44,624 nt of DNA. Source: Chromatiales bacterium (GTDB taxonomy: Bacteria > Pseudomonadota > Gammaproteobacteria > Chromatiales > Chromatiaceae). Positions 9,224 through 18,238 of this stretch are shown here, in pieces. The notes below the pieces were generated by a model that saw only the letters and a list, made by a program, of their open reading frames with translations, was not told the DNA's origin and did not search any database. The stretch lies in contig JAQYVO010000306.1 in assembly GCA_030145425.1 (NCBI GenBank), forward strand, positions 1 to 44,624. The letters run 5' to 3'. Both the position numbers and the translations under genes were made by a program. How positions within the stretch are numbered: the first letter of the stretch is position 1; every line of letters starts with the position of its first letter.

Positions 9224-10435
9224 ATGCCAGGTCATACGAATTTGCCGGGGCAACAAAGGCTTCATGATTCACTGCCTGTACCCGATCAGGATTCACTCGC
9301 CCACAGCCTCAACCTGACAGAGCAGATCGCCCTGGAGATAAAGCAATCCGGCGGGCGGCTGCCTTTCGACCGGTATATGGAACTCTGCCTTTACGCGCCG
9401 GGGCTTGGCTACTACAGCGGGGGCCTCCGCAAGTTTGGTGAATCCGGAGACTTCGTCACCGCACCGGAGGTGTCCCCGGTATTTGCCCGTTGCCTGTCCA
9501 GGCAATGCGGGCAGGTCTTTGGGGAACTTGGGGGTGGCGACCTCCTGGAGTTTGGTGCAGGCTCCGGCAGGCTCGCGGTGGATATACTCAGGGAACTGGA
9601 TCGTCTTGGACAGTTGCCGGAGCGCTATTACATCCTGGAGGTGAGCGCTGAGCTCAGGGATCGGCAGAATCGGACGCTGCAGGCGGAATTGCCCCAACTT
9701 GCGGATCGGGTGATTTGGCTGGATCGAATGCCGGACGCCGGGTTTTGCGGTGTGGTCATCGCCAACGAACTACTGGATGCCATGCCGGTGAACCGTTTCA
9801 GGATCGAGGGCGACATGATTCTGGAACAGTATGTCCACCTCGGGGAGGGGCAGGGGATTGTGTCCTCCTGGGGACCATGCTCGGAACTCCTGGAATCATC
9901 GGTGCAAGGCCTGCTTGAAGGAGACGGGGGCGGACTCGACGACTACGAGTCGGAGATAAATCTGCGGGCCGCACCCTGGGTGCGGGCTTTGGCACAGCGG
10001 CTTCAGGCCGGCCTGATCCTACTGATTGATTACGGTTATTCCAGGGATGAGTATTATCACCCCCGGCGGTCCCGTGGCACCTTGATGTGCCACTATCGCC
10101 ATCGGGCCCATCCCGATCCGATGCTGATGCCGGGACTTCAGGACATCACTGCCCATGTGGACTTCACGCGCGTCGCGGGGGCAGCGCTGAACAGCGGCCT
10201 GAACGTCTGTGGCTATACCAGCCAGGCATTCTTCCTCATGGGCTGCGGCCTGGACGGGCTGATTTCCGAATCGAATCCCGAGGATGTCCGAAGCCACATG
10301 GAACTGGTACAGGGAGTCAAACGGCTGACGCTACCCACGGAAATGGGTGAGCGTTTCAAGGTGCTGGGACTTTCCCGGGGTCTCAACGAGGCGCCCGTGG
10401 GATTCAGTATCCGGGATCAGCGGGAGCGGTTGTAG
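9224..10435 (+). CDS. SAM-dependent methyltransferase, MidA/NDUFAF7 family (COG1565)
   Basis: A 403-residue protein of the family that in mitochondria (NDUFAF7/MidA) methylates an arginine of a complex I subunit. Family elements: GGRLPFDRYMELCLYAPGLGYYS near residue 45, FGESGDFVTAPEVSPVFARCL, LLEFGAGSGRLAVDIL (SAM-binding glycine loop near 108), VVIANELLDAMPV and LILLIDYGYSRDEYYHP. The bacterial substrate is not established. The ORF begins at ATG 9224 but with a weak ribosome binding site; an internal start after residue ~25 is possible, since the first 30 residues are not part of the domain. It often lies beside a pteridine reductase gene, as here. Confidence 0.88.
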   Translation: MPGHTNLPGQQRLHDSLPVPDQDSLAHSLNLTEQIALEIKQSGGRLPFDRYMELCLYAPGLGYYSGGLRKFGESGDFVTAPEVSPVFARCLSRQCGQVFGELGGGDLLEFGAGSGRLAVDILRELDRLGQLPERYYILEVSAELRDRQNRTLQAELPQLADRVIWLDRMPDAGFCGVVIANELLDAMPVNRFRIEGDMILEQYVHLGEGQGIVSSWGPCSELLESSVQGLLEGDGGGLDDYESEINLRAAPWVRALAQRLQAGLILLIDYGYSRDEYYHPRRSRGTLMCHYRHRAHPDPMLMPGLQDITAHVDFTRVAGAALNSGLNVCGYTSQAFFLMGCGLDGLISESNPEDVRSHMELVQGVKRLTLPTEMGERFKVLGLSRGLNEAPVGFSIRDQRERL

Positions 10436-10459
10436 GACAACCGTCCGTGGCAGTTGGTG

Positions 10460-11302
10460 CTACCGGAGGCTTGCCCTGGGATCGCTTGAATCGGATATCG
10501 TGCGGATGAAGGCTTCCAATGCCTGTTCGTATGCAGGCTGGCTCAACAGATACCCGCCGTTGTGGCCGCCCTGAAGTGTCACGAAGGTTTTCGGTTCCCG
10601 GGCCGCCTTGAAGATTTTTTCGCCCTGTCTGAAAGGGATAACCTCGTCCTGCGGGCCGTGCAACACCAACAACGGGCAACGGATCCGGTCGATTATGTTC
10701 AGTGTATTGAGATTGAAACGCAGAAACACAACCCGGGATATCAGAGGCATGATCGCATCGGCCATATCCCTTGCGGAACTGAAGCTGGATTCCAGTATCA
10801 GACCGGCGGGATGCACTTCCGAGGCCAGTTTCGAGGCCACGGCACCCCCGAGAGAACGCCCGAACAGGATGATGTCTTTCGAGTCGAAACCCTTTTCTTC
10901 CTGCAGAAAGCGCCAGGCGGCCCTGGCATCCTCATAAAGACCGGATTCATCGGGCTCGCCCTGGCTTGTTCCGAAACCCCGGTAATCGAATATGAGAACA
11001 TTCATTCCCAGCCGATGAAAGATTTCCACGGAGGAGCCGCGATGAGAAATATTGCCCGCATTACCGTGGAAGAAGAGCAAAGCCTTGCGGGATCCCGCAT
11101 CGGGCAGGTACCAGCCGTGCAGCTTAACGTTATCTGCCGTAAGCAGGGATATCTCTTCGTATTCCAGTCCCCAGGCGGCTGGGGTTTCATCGAGTTCCTT
11201 CTGCGGAAAAAAGATCATGGAAGGCTGTTGCAGGTACATCCAGCCGTTGAAAAGGGCCAGCAGCACTATGAGGATAAGGATCTGGCTTGCCATGGTTCGC
11301 AT
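10460..11302 (-). CDS. Membrane-anchored alpha/beta hydrolase (BEM46/ABHD13-like)
   Basis: Serine hydrolase of 280 residues. A single N-terminal hydrophobic helix (ILILIVLLALFNGWMYL) is a signal anchor, placing the catalytic domain probably in the periplasm. Motifs: oxyanion HGNAGN near residue 80, nucleophile elbow GRSLGG near 147, acid in LHGPQDEVIPF and the catalytic His in LQGGHNGG near the C-terminus. This pattern matches the BEM46/YfhR group, whose natural substrates are unknown. Two start codons (MRTMASQ) are 9 nt apart and cannot be told apart. It is convergent with the methyltransferase gene. Confidence 0.85.
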   Translation of the reverse strand: MRTMASQILILIVLLALFNGWMYLQQPSMIFFPQKELDETPAAWGLEYEEISLLTADNVKLHGWYLPDAGSRKALLFFHGNAGNISHRGSSVEIFHRLGMNVLIFDYRGFGTSQGEPDESGLYEDARAAWRFLQEEKGFDSKDIILFGRSLGGAVASKLASEVHPAGLILESSFSSARDMADAIMPLISRVVFLRFNLNTLNIIDRIRCPLLVLHGPQDEVIPFRQGEKIFKAAREPKTFVTLQGGHNGGYLLSQPAYEQALEAFIRTISDSSDPRASLR

Positions 11303-11633
11303 TCAGGTCAGGTTAAGCTGTGCACCGGTGAAATGCATTATATCCCGCGAAGGACATCGACATTCCGTACAAGCCCGCTTCTGCAATAGTTGGGGACATT
11401 CTGCAAAAAACGTTGGACACCATGCAGTGAGGGGAGATTATACTATGGCCCCTGATGCGGTTCGCAGGCTCACCACATCCTACTGTTATTGATGCTGTTC
11501 ACCGGCTCACCATGTCCCCTAACCGGTAAATTCGGTATGTAGGATGTGGCGAGGAACGAACCGCATCATTTCAGGACAGTTGGCCGCCCGCAAATACTGA
11601 TAGAGAATGTTCGGATAATTCCAGAGGCTATAA
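11303..11633. repeat. Intergenic region with an inverted repeat (GATGCGGTTCG...CCACATCCTAC)
   Basis: No gene is apparent in these 331 bp. Arms at 11454-11483 (GATGCGGTTCG, CACCACATCCTAC) and 11539-11567 (GTAGGATGTGG, CGAACCGCATC) are complementary over about 25 positions with a 55-nt loop. The paired GTAGGATGTGG/GAACCGCATC ends are typical of a repeat I remember as scattered through gammaproteobacterial genomes. It stands just before a small conserved gene. Confidence 0.6.
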
Positions 11634-11912
11634 ATGACAGAAGATTCCAAAGACGAAGGCGTAATAACGGTTCTACTGCAGCGGCTTGAGCAGCAACGGC
11701 TTCCAAGGGTGCTTGATCTGAAGAAGAAGGTCGAGAGTGGTGAACTGCTAAACGAATTCGACATAGAGTTCTTGTCGGAGGTGTTCGCAGACGCCGAAAA
11801 GGTAAAACCGCTGATAGACCGGCACCCGGAATATGCCGACATGGTGACCAAGATGGTTTCTCTCTACAAGGAGATCACCGAAAAAGCCCTGGAGAACGAG
11901 AAAAAGGCCTAG
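11634..11912 (+). CDS. Small conserved hypothetical protein, 92 aa
   Basis: Not recognised with certainty. The protein is acidic, rich in Glu, Lys and Leu, has no cysteine, no signal peptide and no membrane helix. It is probably all-helical (LQRLEQQRLPRVLDLKKKVE and ADMVTKMVSLYKEITEKAL) and cytoplasmic. Codon use resembles the flanking housekeeping genes, and the ORF is clean from ATG to stop. I have an impression of similar 90-residue proteins in other sulfur-oxidising gammaproteobacteria, but could not verify this. Convergent with the sugar kinase gene; a GC-rich dyad (GCGCCG.../...CGGCGC) after its stop may terminate both. Confidence 0.65.
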   Translation: MTEDSKDEGVITVLLQRLEQQRLPRVLDLKKKVESGELLNEFDIEFLSEVFADAEKVKPLIDRHPEYADMVTKMVSLYKEITEKALENEKKA

Positions 11913-11958
11913 GGAGAAAGCGCGCCGCCGGTCCTCCGGCGCTATTGCTCTATGTCTG

Positions 11959-12840
11959 TTACGCGATTTCCCAGCGTTCGGCCAGTGAACGGTAACTGGC
12001 GGCGTTATCCAGAATCGCCCCCCGCTGACCGACCAGCAACGAGGCGAAATCCTGTGCCCGCTCGAGGATCCGCGGCAGCGGCCATTCGCGCAGCAGGCCT
12101 GCGATGCAAACCGATGCAAAGGCGTCCCCCGCGCCTACCGTGTCCACCACTGGAACCTTGGCGGAGGGTTCGACTTCCAGGATTTCGGCGGAGCCATCAA
12201 GGGCGAAAGCGCCCTTGCTGCCCGCAGTGACGATCAACAACTCCAGGGCGTGGCGCGTCATCAGCGTTCTCGCCTTGGTGCGCAGCTCCTCATCTCCTTC
12301 CACCATGGTTTCCAGTTCTGCATCGTTGATCTTTACCCAGCGGCTGTGATCGAGTTGTTGCTCGACCAGCGCTCTCGACCACCAGGGTGGTCTCAGATTG
12401 ACATCCAGGAACACCGGTGCCTGGTGTCTTTTCAGCAGATCTTCGAATGCCGTGGCGGAGCCGAGTTGCCTTAGCCCCAGCGTTCCCTGGTAGATCAGGG
12501 CAGGCTCCATCGGAGGGATCGCATCGCCGTGAATATGGTCATATGCCCTGTCCGCCAGGATATCGAACGTCGGCTGGCCATCCTGGAGACTGACGCGCAC
12601 TTCACCCGTGGGGTGGGCAGAATCTTTCTGCAGACCTGCGGTTGTCATGCCCCAGTGGGACATGGTGTCGCGAATCTGCCTTCCCATAGGGTCATCCCCA
12701 ACCCGACTGATGAGGAGAGGTTCGTATCCGAACGCCTGCAGATGCCATGCAACATTGAAAGGGGCACCGCCGAGTACACGGCTGCCGTCATCGAAACAGT
12801 CGAACAGCACTTCTCCGAACAGAACAGGATTTTTTTCCAT
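11959..12840 (-). CDS. PfkB-family carbohydrate kinase, probable fructokinase
   Basis: Ribokinase-fold sugar kinase of 293 residues. The N-terminus FGEVLFDCFDDGSRVLGGAPFN has the GG sugar-binding motif of fructokinases. The C-terminal signature VDTVGAGDAFASV provides the catalytic Asp and anion hole. An ORF extension of 6 residues upstream (MRREDA) is disfavoured. It lies 85 bp after the sucrose-phosphate synthase gene on the same strand. This makes phosphorylation of fructose released from sucrose, or of a related sugar, the most likely role. The substrate is inferred from context, not from a diagnostic residue. Confidence 0.85.
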   Translation of the reverse strand: MEKNPVLFGEVLFDCFDDGSRVLGGAPFNVAWHLQAFGYEPLLISRVGDDPMGRQIRDTMSHWGMTTAGLQKDSAHPTGEVRVSLQDGQPTFDILADRAYDHIHGDAIPPMEPALIYQGTLGLRQLGSATAFEDLLKRHQAPVFLDVNLRPPWWSRALVEQQLDHSRWVKINDAELETMVEGDEELRTKARTLMTRHALELLIVTAGSKGAFALDGSAEILEVEPSAKVPVVDTVGAGDAFASVCIAGLLREWPLPRILERAQDFASLLVGQRGAILDNAASYRSLAERWEIA

Positions 12841-12925
12841 AGCATCTTCCCTTCTCAATGGCTCGACGATTCAGGGATGACAATGGATACCCCTCCGGTT
12901 CGGGGCGAGAGAGCTGGCCGGGACG

Positions 12926-15109
12926 TCACTCCTGCTCGGTTTCCACCGGCATCTGGCATTTGCCGTAGAAATCGTAATGTTCTATCGCCTCGATGATTCC
13001 ACCTGCACCCCGGGCCGTGGAGAAATAAATCCTTTCAACGTCTTCCAGTTGGGACAGTTCTTCGTGATGCCGGTTGCCAACCACCACGGCTAGCGTGTTG
13101 CCGCGCATCATATCCTCGTCCGCACCTGATCCTCCGGCCACCAATATCTGCTGCAAGGAGATCTCGAAGCGGGCGGCCATGTAACGCAGGGCCAGTCCCT
13201 TGGAGGCTCTGATCGGCAGGATATCCAGGAACTGACCGAACGAGAGTATGAGGTTGACCGACTGCTCTTCCTGGTACAACAGGCCATTCAACTCATCCAG
13301 GCTGGGAGCGTTTTCCGGATCGATGTAATAACTGATTTTGAATCGGCTCTGCTCCACTTTAGGTTGCAGTATCAGACCCGGCAACGGGTCCATCACACGC
13401 CTGACCACCTGGGGTGTCCACTGTTTCTCGATATGGCGGGTCCAACCTGTATCCTCGGTGAGTTTGGGCGCGTAGTGAATGGATGTGCCGCAACTGGTTA
13501 TCAACACATCGGGTTCCGGGATTCCATGCTGCTTCATCAGTCTGAGCGCGGAATCCAGGCGGCGCCCGGTGGCGATGCCGAAGGACGCACCTTTTCGATT
13601 GCCCCGTATGATACGGATCAATTCAGGCAGGGTATCCACGCAGTCCAGCAGATTCTTGTCTAGATCGGTAAAGATGGCCCGGTCGTGGTAGAGCATCGGC
13701 CGGCGGACGGCGGGCGGGCGCTCCAGAGGCTCGGAGGTTCTGTCGGCGATGGGGCGCACCATTTCCAGATAGCGCACGGCATGCGCTTCCCAGGAGTAGT
13801 GCTCTCTCACGCCCTTCAACCCCTGGGTGGATCGATGCTGCCAGCCCTCCCAATCCAGAAGCACCTCTTCGATGCCTTTGGCGATGTCATCGGGTTCGAG
13901 GGGATTCACCAGCACGCCGTTGCCGCAGTTCTGAATGATATCCTGGGGACCCCCGTCCTCGGTGGCAACGATGGGCAGACCACTTGCCGCGGCCTCTATC
14001 AATGTCAGTCCGAAGGGCTCGGTGAGGGCGGGATTGACGAATACGCCACCCGAGAATGCCGCCAGTCGATAGATCAGGGGGACGTCATCCGCGGCATGGT
14101 GCTTGGGGTATGCCACCTTTCCATACAGGTCGTAGCGGTCGATCTGCTGCATCATGTCGTTGAACACTTCCTGGGCACCGGCATCCAGGTCGTTTATGTC
14201 GTCACGGTTGCCGGCCACGATGACCAGGTTGGCCGATTCCTGCAGTTTCGGGCTCTCGCCGTATGCTGTAATCAAGGCACCGATATTCTTGCGGGTGTCA
14301 GGCCGGGAAAGGGCGAGAATAATGGGTTTTTCCGGCTCCCGCAGGAAACGGGTGATGGCACCGGTGATGCCGGAGTGCCACTCATTGCCTTCCGGGGGGT
14401 AAAAGCGCGTCATGTCGGTGCCGGGCGGTACGACGCGCATCTGTTCCGGCTGGTAGTAGTCGTAGAGTGCGTACTGTTCTTCGATCTCCTGGTTGGTGCT
14501 GGTGATAACCCTTTCCGCGGAGGCCAGCGTCATTTCTTCGGCCTCGATACGTCGGATCATGTTGTAGCGTTCTTCGATCTGCGGGGTATCCAGTCCGGAT
14601 GCCAACAGACGGCGGCGTTTGACCCGGCCCAGGGAGTGGCCGGTATGTATCAGGGGGATGCCGAGAACGTGCGACACCCGGCTGCCCACATAACCGGCGT
14701 CGGCATAGTGGCTGTGCAGCAGGTCCGGCAACCGGTTCTGGTCTCGAAAGAAAAGAATGCTGTTGTCCACGAAGGCATCGAGATGATCCCAGAGCGCTTC
14801 CTTGGGAATGTAGCCCTCCGGACCCGCATTGATCCGGACAATACGGGCGCCTTCACTCAGTATCTCGATCGGCTGGGCGTAGTCGGTGCTGACATCCGGA
14901 TCTTCGATCGACCGTGTCAGCAGATCCACCTGTGCCACCCCGGGCTGAGCAGCCAGGGCGCAAACCAGCTCAACCACATACTTGGTTTGTCCCCCGGTAT
15001 CGGCGTCCCGACCCAGTTCCAGGTCATGACCCCTGATCAGACCGTGTATACTGAACAGTCCCAGATAGAGCCCATCACTTTTTTGTTGTTCTGGCTTGTC
15101 TTCGGTCAA
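12926..15109 (-). CDS. sps: Sucrose-phosphate synthase with fused sucrose-phosphate phosphatase-like domain
   Basis: A 727-residue fusion. Residues ~1-450 form a GT-B glycosyltransferase of the sucrose-phosphate synthase type: SIHGLIRGHDLELGRDADTG (UDP-glucose side), HSHYADAGYVG, HTGHSLGRVKRRRL and the C-terminal EPFGLTLIEAAASGLPIVAT. It makes sucrose-6-phosphate from UDP-glucose and fructose-6-phosphate. Residues ~475-715 form a HAD-IIB domain like sucrose-phosphate phosphatase, with TDLDKNLLD, ITSCGTSI, and VAGGSGADEDMM. HAD motif I reads DLDKN instead of DxDxT. Sucrose is a compatible solute and reserve in many halophilic or marine proteobacteria. The start is TTG (15107-15109) after AAGGCGA; no in-frame ATG precedes the domain. 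A sugar kinase gene follows. Confidence 0.9.
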   Translation of the reverse strand: MTEDKPEQQKSDGLYLGLFSIHGLIRGHDLELGRDADTGGQTKYVVELVCALAAQPGVAQVDLLTRSIEDPDVSTDYAQPIEILSEGARIVRINAGPEGYIPKEALWDHLDAFVDNSILFFRDQNRLPDLLHSHYADAGYVGSRVSHVLGIPLIHTGHSLGRVKRRRLLASGLDTPQIEERYNMIRRIEAEEMTLASAERVITSTNQEIEEQYALYDYYQPEQMRVVPPGTDMTRFYPPEGNEWHSGITGAITRFLREPEKPIILALSRPDTRKNIGALITAYGESPKLQESANLVIVAGNRDDINDLDAGAQEVFNDMMQQIDRYDLYGKVAYPKHHAADDVPLIYRLAAFSGGVFVNPALTEPFGLTLIEAAASGLPIVATEDGGPQDIIQNCGNGVLVNPLEPDDIAKGIEEVLLDWEGWQHRSTQGLKGVREHYSWEAHAVRYLEMVRPIADRTSEPLERPPAVRRPMLYHDRAIFTDLDKNLLDCVDTLPELIRIIRGNRKGASFGIATGRRLDSALRLMKQHGIPEPDVLITSCGTSIHYAPKLTEDTGWTRHIEKQWTPQVVRRVMDPLPGLILQPKVEQSRFKISYYIDPENAPSLDELNGLLYQEEQSVNLILSFGQFLDILPIRASKGLALRYMAARFEISLQQILVAGGSGADEDMMRGNTLAVVVGNRHHEELSQLEDVERIYFSTARGAGGIIEAIEHYDFYGKCQMPVETEQE

Positions 15110-15189
15110 ATCGCCTTCTCTTTGAAAGTCTCACAACTTTTATCCATTATGAACTATAAGAGACGGGTTGTCTTCGGGGGTGAAACCGG

Positions 15190-15843
15190 ATGTTACAGGG
15201 AGATGTGAGCTCGATCATAGAAACCGCGGGTGTGGCGCTGGCAACCTTCTTTGCCACGATCGGGCCGATCGATGTAGCTGCCATGTTTGCCGGACTGACC
15301 TCTTCCGCTTCGATCAGGGAGAAGCGATCCATCGCACTGCGTGGAATCCTGATCGCCGCCGTGATCCTCATCATGTTCGCATTTCTCGGTGAGGTGTTGC
15401 TGGCCAGCCTGGGTATATCCCTGGCGGCGCTGCGGACGTCCGGGGGTATTCTGCTGCTGCTTATCGGTATCGAAATGGTTTTTGCCCGTCCGTCCGGCGC
15501 CACATCCGCAACGGAAGAGGAGGCCATGGAGGCTCAGGGCAAGGGCGATATCGCGGTGTTTCCTCTTGCCACCCCCCTGATTGCGGGTCCGGGGGCCATG
15601 GGGGCAGCCATTCTTTTGATGGCGGGTGCTGAAGGGGAGGTTCTGCATCAGCTGATCGTGCTGGGGTCGCTTGTCGCGATATTGATTTTGACCCTGCTGT
15701 GCCTGTTCATAGCCTCTCAACTGCAACGGATACTGGGTGTTACCGGAATGCATGTGGTCAGCCGTGTTTTCGGTGTCTTGCTTGCGGCCCTCGCTGTGCA
15801 GTTCATATTCGACGGCATTCTGCAGAGCGGGCTGCTGAATTGA
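15190..15843 (+). CDS. MarC-family integral membrane protein
   Basis: A 217-residue protein with six hydrophobic segments: around 10-30, 46-66, 72-92, 118-140, 146-168 and 184-205. MarC/SNARE-associated features include ATFFATIGPIDVAAMFAGLT at the start, RTSGGILLLLIGIEM, and FPLATPLIAGPGAMGAAILL. Despite the name, MarC is not a proven multidrug pump; its function is unknown. Divergent from the sucrose gene by ~80 bp. Start ATG at 15190 has only a weak ribosome binding site, and a GTG a few codons later is possible. Confidence 0.88.
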   Translation: MLQGDVSSIIETAGVALATFFATIGPIDVAAMFAGLTSSASIREKRSIALRGILIAAVILIMFAFLGEVLLASLGISLAALRTSGGILLLLIGIEMVFARPSGATSATEEEAMEAQGKGDIAVFPLATPLIAGPGAMGAAILLMAGAEGEVLHQLIVLGSLVAILILTLLCLFIASQLQRILGVTGMHVVSRVFGVLLAALAVQFIFDGILQSGLLN

Positions 15844-15930
15844 TACGCGACACACCACTGATACCCAATATTCCACCGAAAATCTCCTATCGACGCTGAA
15901 GTACTCGGATCGTTCCCTAAGAGCTTCTTT

Positions 15931-17172
15931 TTGGAAAAATTTAATTTGAACGGAAAGTTCGGTACTTCTTCCTTCAGTTGGCATAGCCCCCTGATCATCG
16001 TTACCGCCGGTTGCCTGATCGCCATGGTCGGGTTCGGCATCCGTTCGAGTTTCGGCCTGTTTCTCGAACCCATGACCCTAGAAAATGGGTGGGGCCGGGA
16101 GACGTTCGCGCTGGCCATGGCGATTCAGAATCTGTTGTGGGGCATCGGTGTCCCAGTGGCCGGGGCCATCGCGGACCGACGGGGTGCGGCACCCGTGCTG
16201 ATAGCAGGGACGCTGTTCTATGCCGTCGGTATCTACGGGATGGCGCAGGCAGAGTCCGGCCTGTCACTGCATCTGTTCGGTGGAATACTGACCGGTCTGG
16301 GTATTGCCTTTACGGGATTCGCCATCGCGCTTTCTGCCATCGCCAAGGTGGTTGGTCCGGAGAAACGATCTATGGCGCTGGGTTTGGGTACCGCGGCGGG
16401 ATCGCTGGGCCAAGTGGTGTTCTCGCCTCTGGGGCAGGGATTCATCGACCACTACGGCTGGCACAGTGCATTATTGATCCTGGCAAGTTTCACCGCATTA
16501 ATCGTGCCGTTGGCATTTTTAATTCCGCACCGGGATACAGCCGAGGGTGATGCGAAAACGAGCCAGACTCTCGCCGAGGCCCTGGGCGAGGCGGCGGCAC
16601 ACCGTGGCTATGTTTTGTTGACGCTGGGTTTTTTCGTCTGCGGCTTTCACGTCGCATTCATTACGGTGCATTTCCCGGCCTACGTGAAAGACCTGGGTAT
16701 GGCGGGATCGGTGGGTGCCATATCGCTTTCGCTGATCGGCCTTTTCAATATCATCGGTTCCTTTGGCTCGGGCGCAATTGGACAGCATTGGAGCAAAAAA
16801 CTGGGACTCAGTTGGATCTATCTGCTGCGGGCATGCGTCATTACCGCATTGATGTTAGCTCCCAAGACCGAATTTACTATCTACCTGTTTTCCGCTGGCA
16901 TGGGTATTCTCTGGCTTTCCACCGTGCCTCTGACCACCGGCATTGTCGGGCAGGTTTTTGGTTTACGCTATTTGGCAACGTTGTTCGGTATCGTATTCTT
17001 CAGCCATCAGGTGGGAAGTTTTCTCGGGGTCTGGCTGGGGGGCTATCTTTACGACACCAGTGGGTCCTACGATGCCGTATGGTGGGTGGGGGTGGCCCTC
17101 GGCTTGCTGGCTGCATTGATCCATTTGCTGATCGACGAGCGGCCCCTGAGGCGGCTGGCAGCCACCACATGA
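15931..17172 (+). CDS. MFS transporter
   Basis: Major facilitator of about 400 residues with twelve hydrophobic segments in two halves and the inter-helix motif AIADRRGAAPVL after helix 2. The opening WHSPLIIVTAGCLIAMVGFGIRS and SSFGLFLEPMTLENGWGRETFA resembles the monocarboxylate/oxalate-formate antiporter branch, so an organic anion is a reasonable guess, no more. The start is uncertain: TTG at 15931, TTG at 15946 (preceded by GGAAAAA) or an ATG at 16024 are in frame, and the last would truncate helix 1. Lies 87 bp after marC on the same strand. Confidence 0.85.
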   Translation: MEKFNLNGKFGTSSFSWHSPLIIVTAGCLIAMVGFGIRSSFGLFLEPMTLENGWGRETFALAMAIQNLLWGIGVPVAGAIADRRGAAPVLIAGTLFYAVGIYGMAQAESGLSLHLFGGILTGLGIAFTGFAIALSAIAKVVGPEKRSMALGLGTAAGSLGQVVFSPLGQGFIDHYGWHSALLILASFTALIVPLAFLIPHRDTAEGDAKTSQTLAEALGEAAAHRGYVLLTLGFFVCGFHVAFITVHFPAYVKDLGMAGSVGAISLSLIGLFNIIGSFGSGAIGQHWSKKLGLSWIYLLRACVITALMLAPKTEFTIYLFSAGMGILWLSTVPLTTGIVGQVFGLRYLATLFGIVFFSHQVGSFLGVWLGGYLYDTSGSYDAVWWVGVALGLLAALIHLLIDERPLRRLAATT

Positions 17173-17191
17173 ATAACAAAAAAAATCACGC

Positions 17192-17791
17192 TTATAGGTA
17201 TCCGCTCAACTCCTTGAGTGAACCCACTACAATATCTGCATATTGATTCCAGCAGTTTTCACTATCCGGGTCGAAGTAGACCGTCGTCACGCCGGCCCGG
17301 CGTCCGCACTGCATATCGAAAAGGTAGTCTCCCACCATTACCGTGTGGTCCGTAAGACCTTGCCACCGGTTCAGCAAGGTGAATACACCGTCGGGATTGG
17401 GCTTCGGGAGTGCACAGCCTCGGCTTACGATGTCCTTGTCAGTGAAAAAGTCCGTCAATCCACAGACGGTCAGTGTCAGTAAGGTGCTTGGCAGGTTGTT
17501 GCGCGTGACAATGCCTGTATTTACCCGTTTGGCCTGGAGCCTTTCCAGAAGTTCGACGACTCCCTCCTGGGATTGCGCGGTCGCGGCGATCTGAAGTTCA
17601 ATGGTATCCAGCTTCCGCATCCTGGCATCCGCTTCTGTCTCGGGCAGTCCGGCCAGGGCTTCAAGGATGGGTTGGTCGGGAGGCAGATCCAGTTCCCGTC
17701 GGATAGCATCGAAATCGTGCTGAGCAACAGTCAGAGTGCCGTCCATGTCGAATATCCAATGGCGGCTGTCTTTTAGCGGTCTTAAACTCAT
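17192..17791 (-). CDS. HAD-superfamily hydrolase (phosphoglycolate phosphatase-like)
   Basis: A 199-residue HAD subfamily IA phosphatase. Motif I is FDMDGTLT (nucleophile Asp and acid/base Asp at the N-terminus), the cap is an alpha-helical insert (residues ~25-85), motif II is IVTRNN (Thr), motif III the Lys in LPKPNPDG and motif IV MVGDYLFD. All catalytic residues are present, so it should be active. Substrate is not deducible; small phosphorylated metabolites such as phosphoglycolate are typical. Convergent with the MFS gene. Confidence 0.88.
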   Translation of the reverse strand: MSLRPLKDSRHWIFDMDGTLTVAQHDFDAIRRELDLPPDQPILEALAGLPETEADARMRKLDTIELQIAATAQSQEGVVELLERLQAKRVNTGIVTRNNLPSTLLTLTVCGLTDFFTDKDIVSRGCALPKPNPDGVFTLLNRWQGLTDHTVMVGDYLFDMQCGRRAGVTTVYFDPDSENCWNQYADIVVGSLKELSGYL

Positions 17792-17965
17792 CTATGCGGA
17801 TAGGGCAGTGGGATCCGAAAACAGGTGGTCAGACTATTGCGGAAAAATAAGGTCAGAGATTGGATTGGGGTAAATACTAGCTACAAACAAAGAGCTGGTC
17901 CAGTTATTGAGACTTACCTGCATGGTGTGACACACAAGACATGCTCAGAATCGAAATCTCATCCT

Positions 17966-18041
17966 AAAAAAACCCCACCAGGTCGCGCACCATGGTGGGG
18001 TCGTGGGTGGATGATTGCGCGTCTTGGTTGCGCAACCATCC
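17966..18041 (-). terminator. Terminator region of the 18466-18057 mini-operon
   Basis: On the minus strand a hairpin ACCCCACCA/TGGTGGGGT (17972-18001) is followed by a run of seven T (17966-17972): a canonical Rho-independent terminator. Just before it is a second 12-bp stem (18009-18020 with 18030-18041, GGATGGTTGCGC-like). It lies directly after the stop codon of the 18057 gene and supports transcription of that small locus on the minus strand. Confidence 0.75.
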
Positions 18042-18056
18042 GCTTTCCAGCAAATG

Positions 18057-18233
18057 CTACTGAAAAATTACCAGATCCTCTTCAATCCAATCGACCTCTA
18101 TATGGTCGGTGCGCCTATCCGGTACACGTCTGCGATCCGCTAAGACAAACATATTCTCAGAATCTTCCAATGGGAATTCTTTGTATTTCCTGTAGTTTCG
18201 TCGGTCGGGAGTTTGACTTCTCTTATCTTTCAT
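18057..18233 (-). CDS. Small charged protein with paired PDRR motifs, 58 aa
   Basis: Unknown function. Start at ATG 18231-18233 (MKDKRSQTPDRRNYRKY), preceded by AGGT at a suitable distance; a longer in-frame ORF (from 18269) would overlap the upstream gene. The protein has TPDRR near residue 8 and VPDRRTDHIEVDWIEE near residue 40, so two (P)DRR elements with an acidic tail. It is highly charged, lacks cysteine and membrane segments, and should be cytoplasmic. It starts 5 bp after the stop of the 75-residue gene, which suggests translational coupling, and is followed by a strong terminator. I recall short gammaproteobacterial proteins with repeated DRR motifs but no assigned role. Confidence 0.6.
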   Translation of the reverse strand: MKDKRSQTPDRRNYRKYKEFPLEDSENMFVLADRRRVPDRRTDHIEVDWIEEDLVIFQ

Positions 18234-18238
18234 AAGTT

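Noticed and set aside
13685-15208. 507-codon plus-strand ORF opposite the sucrose-phosphate synthase gene
   Set aside because: His/Gln/Gly-rich translation without domain features; the minus strand encodes a recognised enzyme over the same bases.
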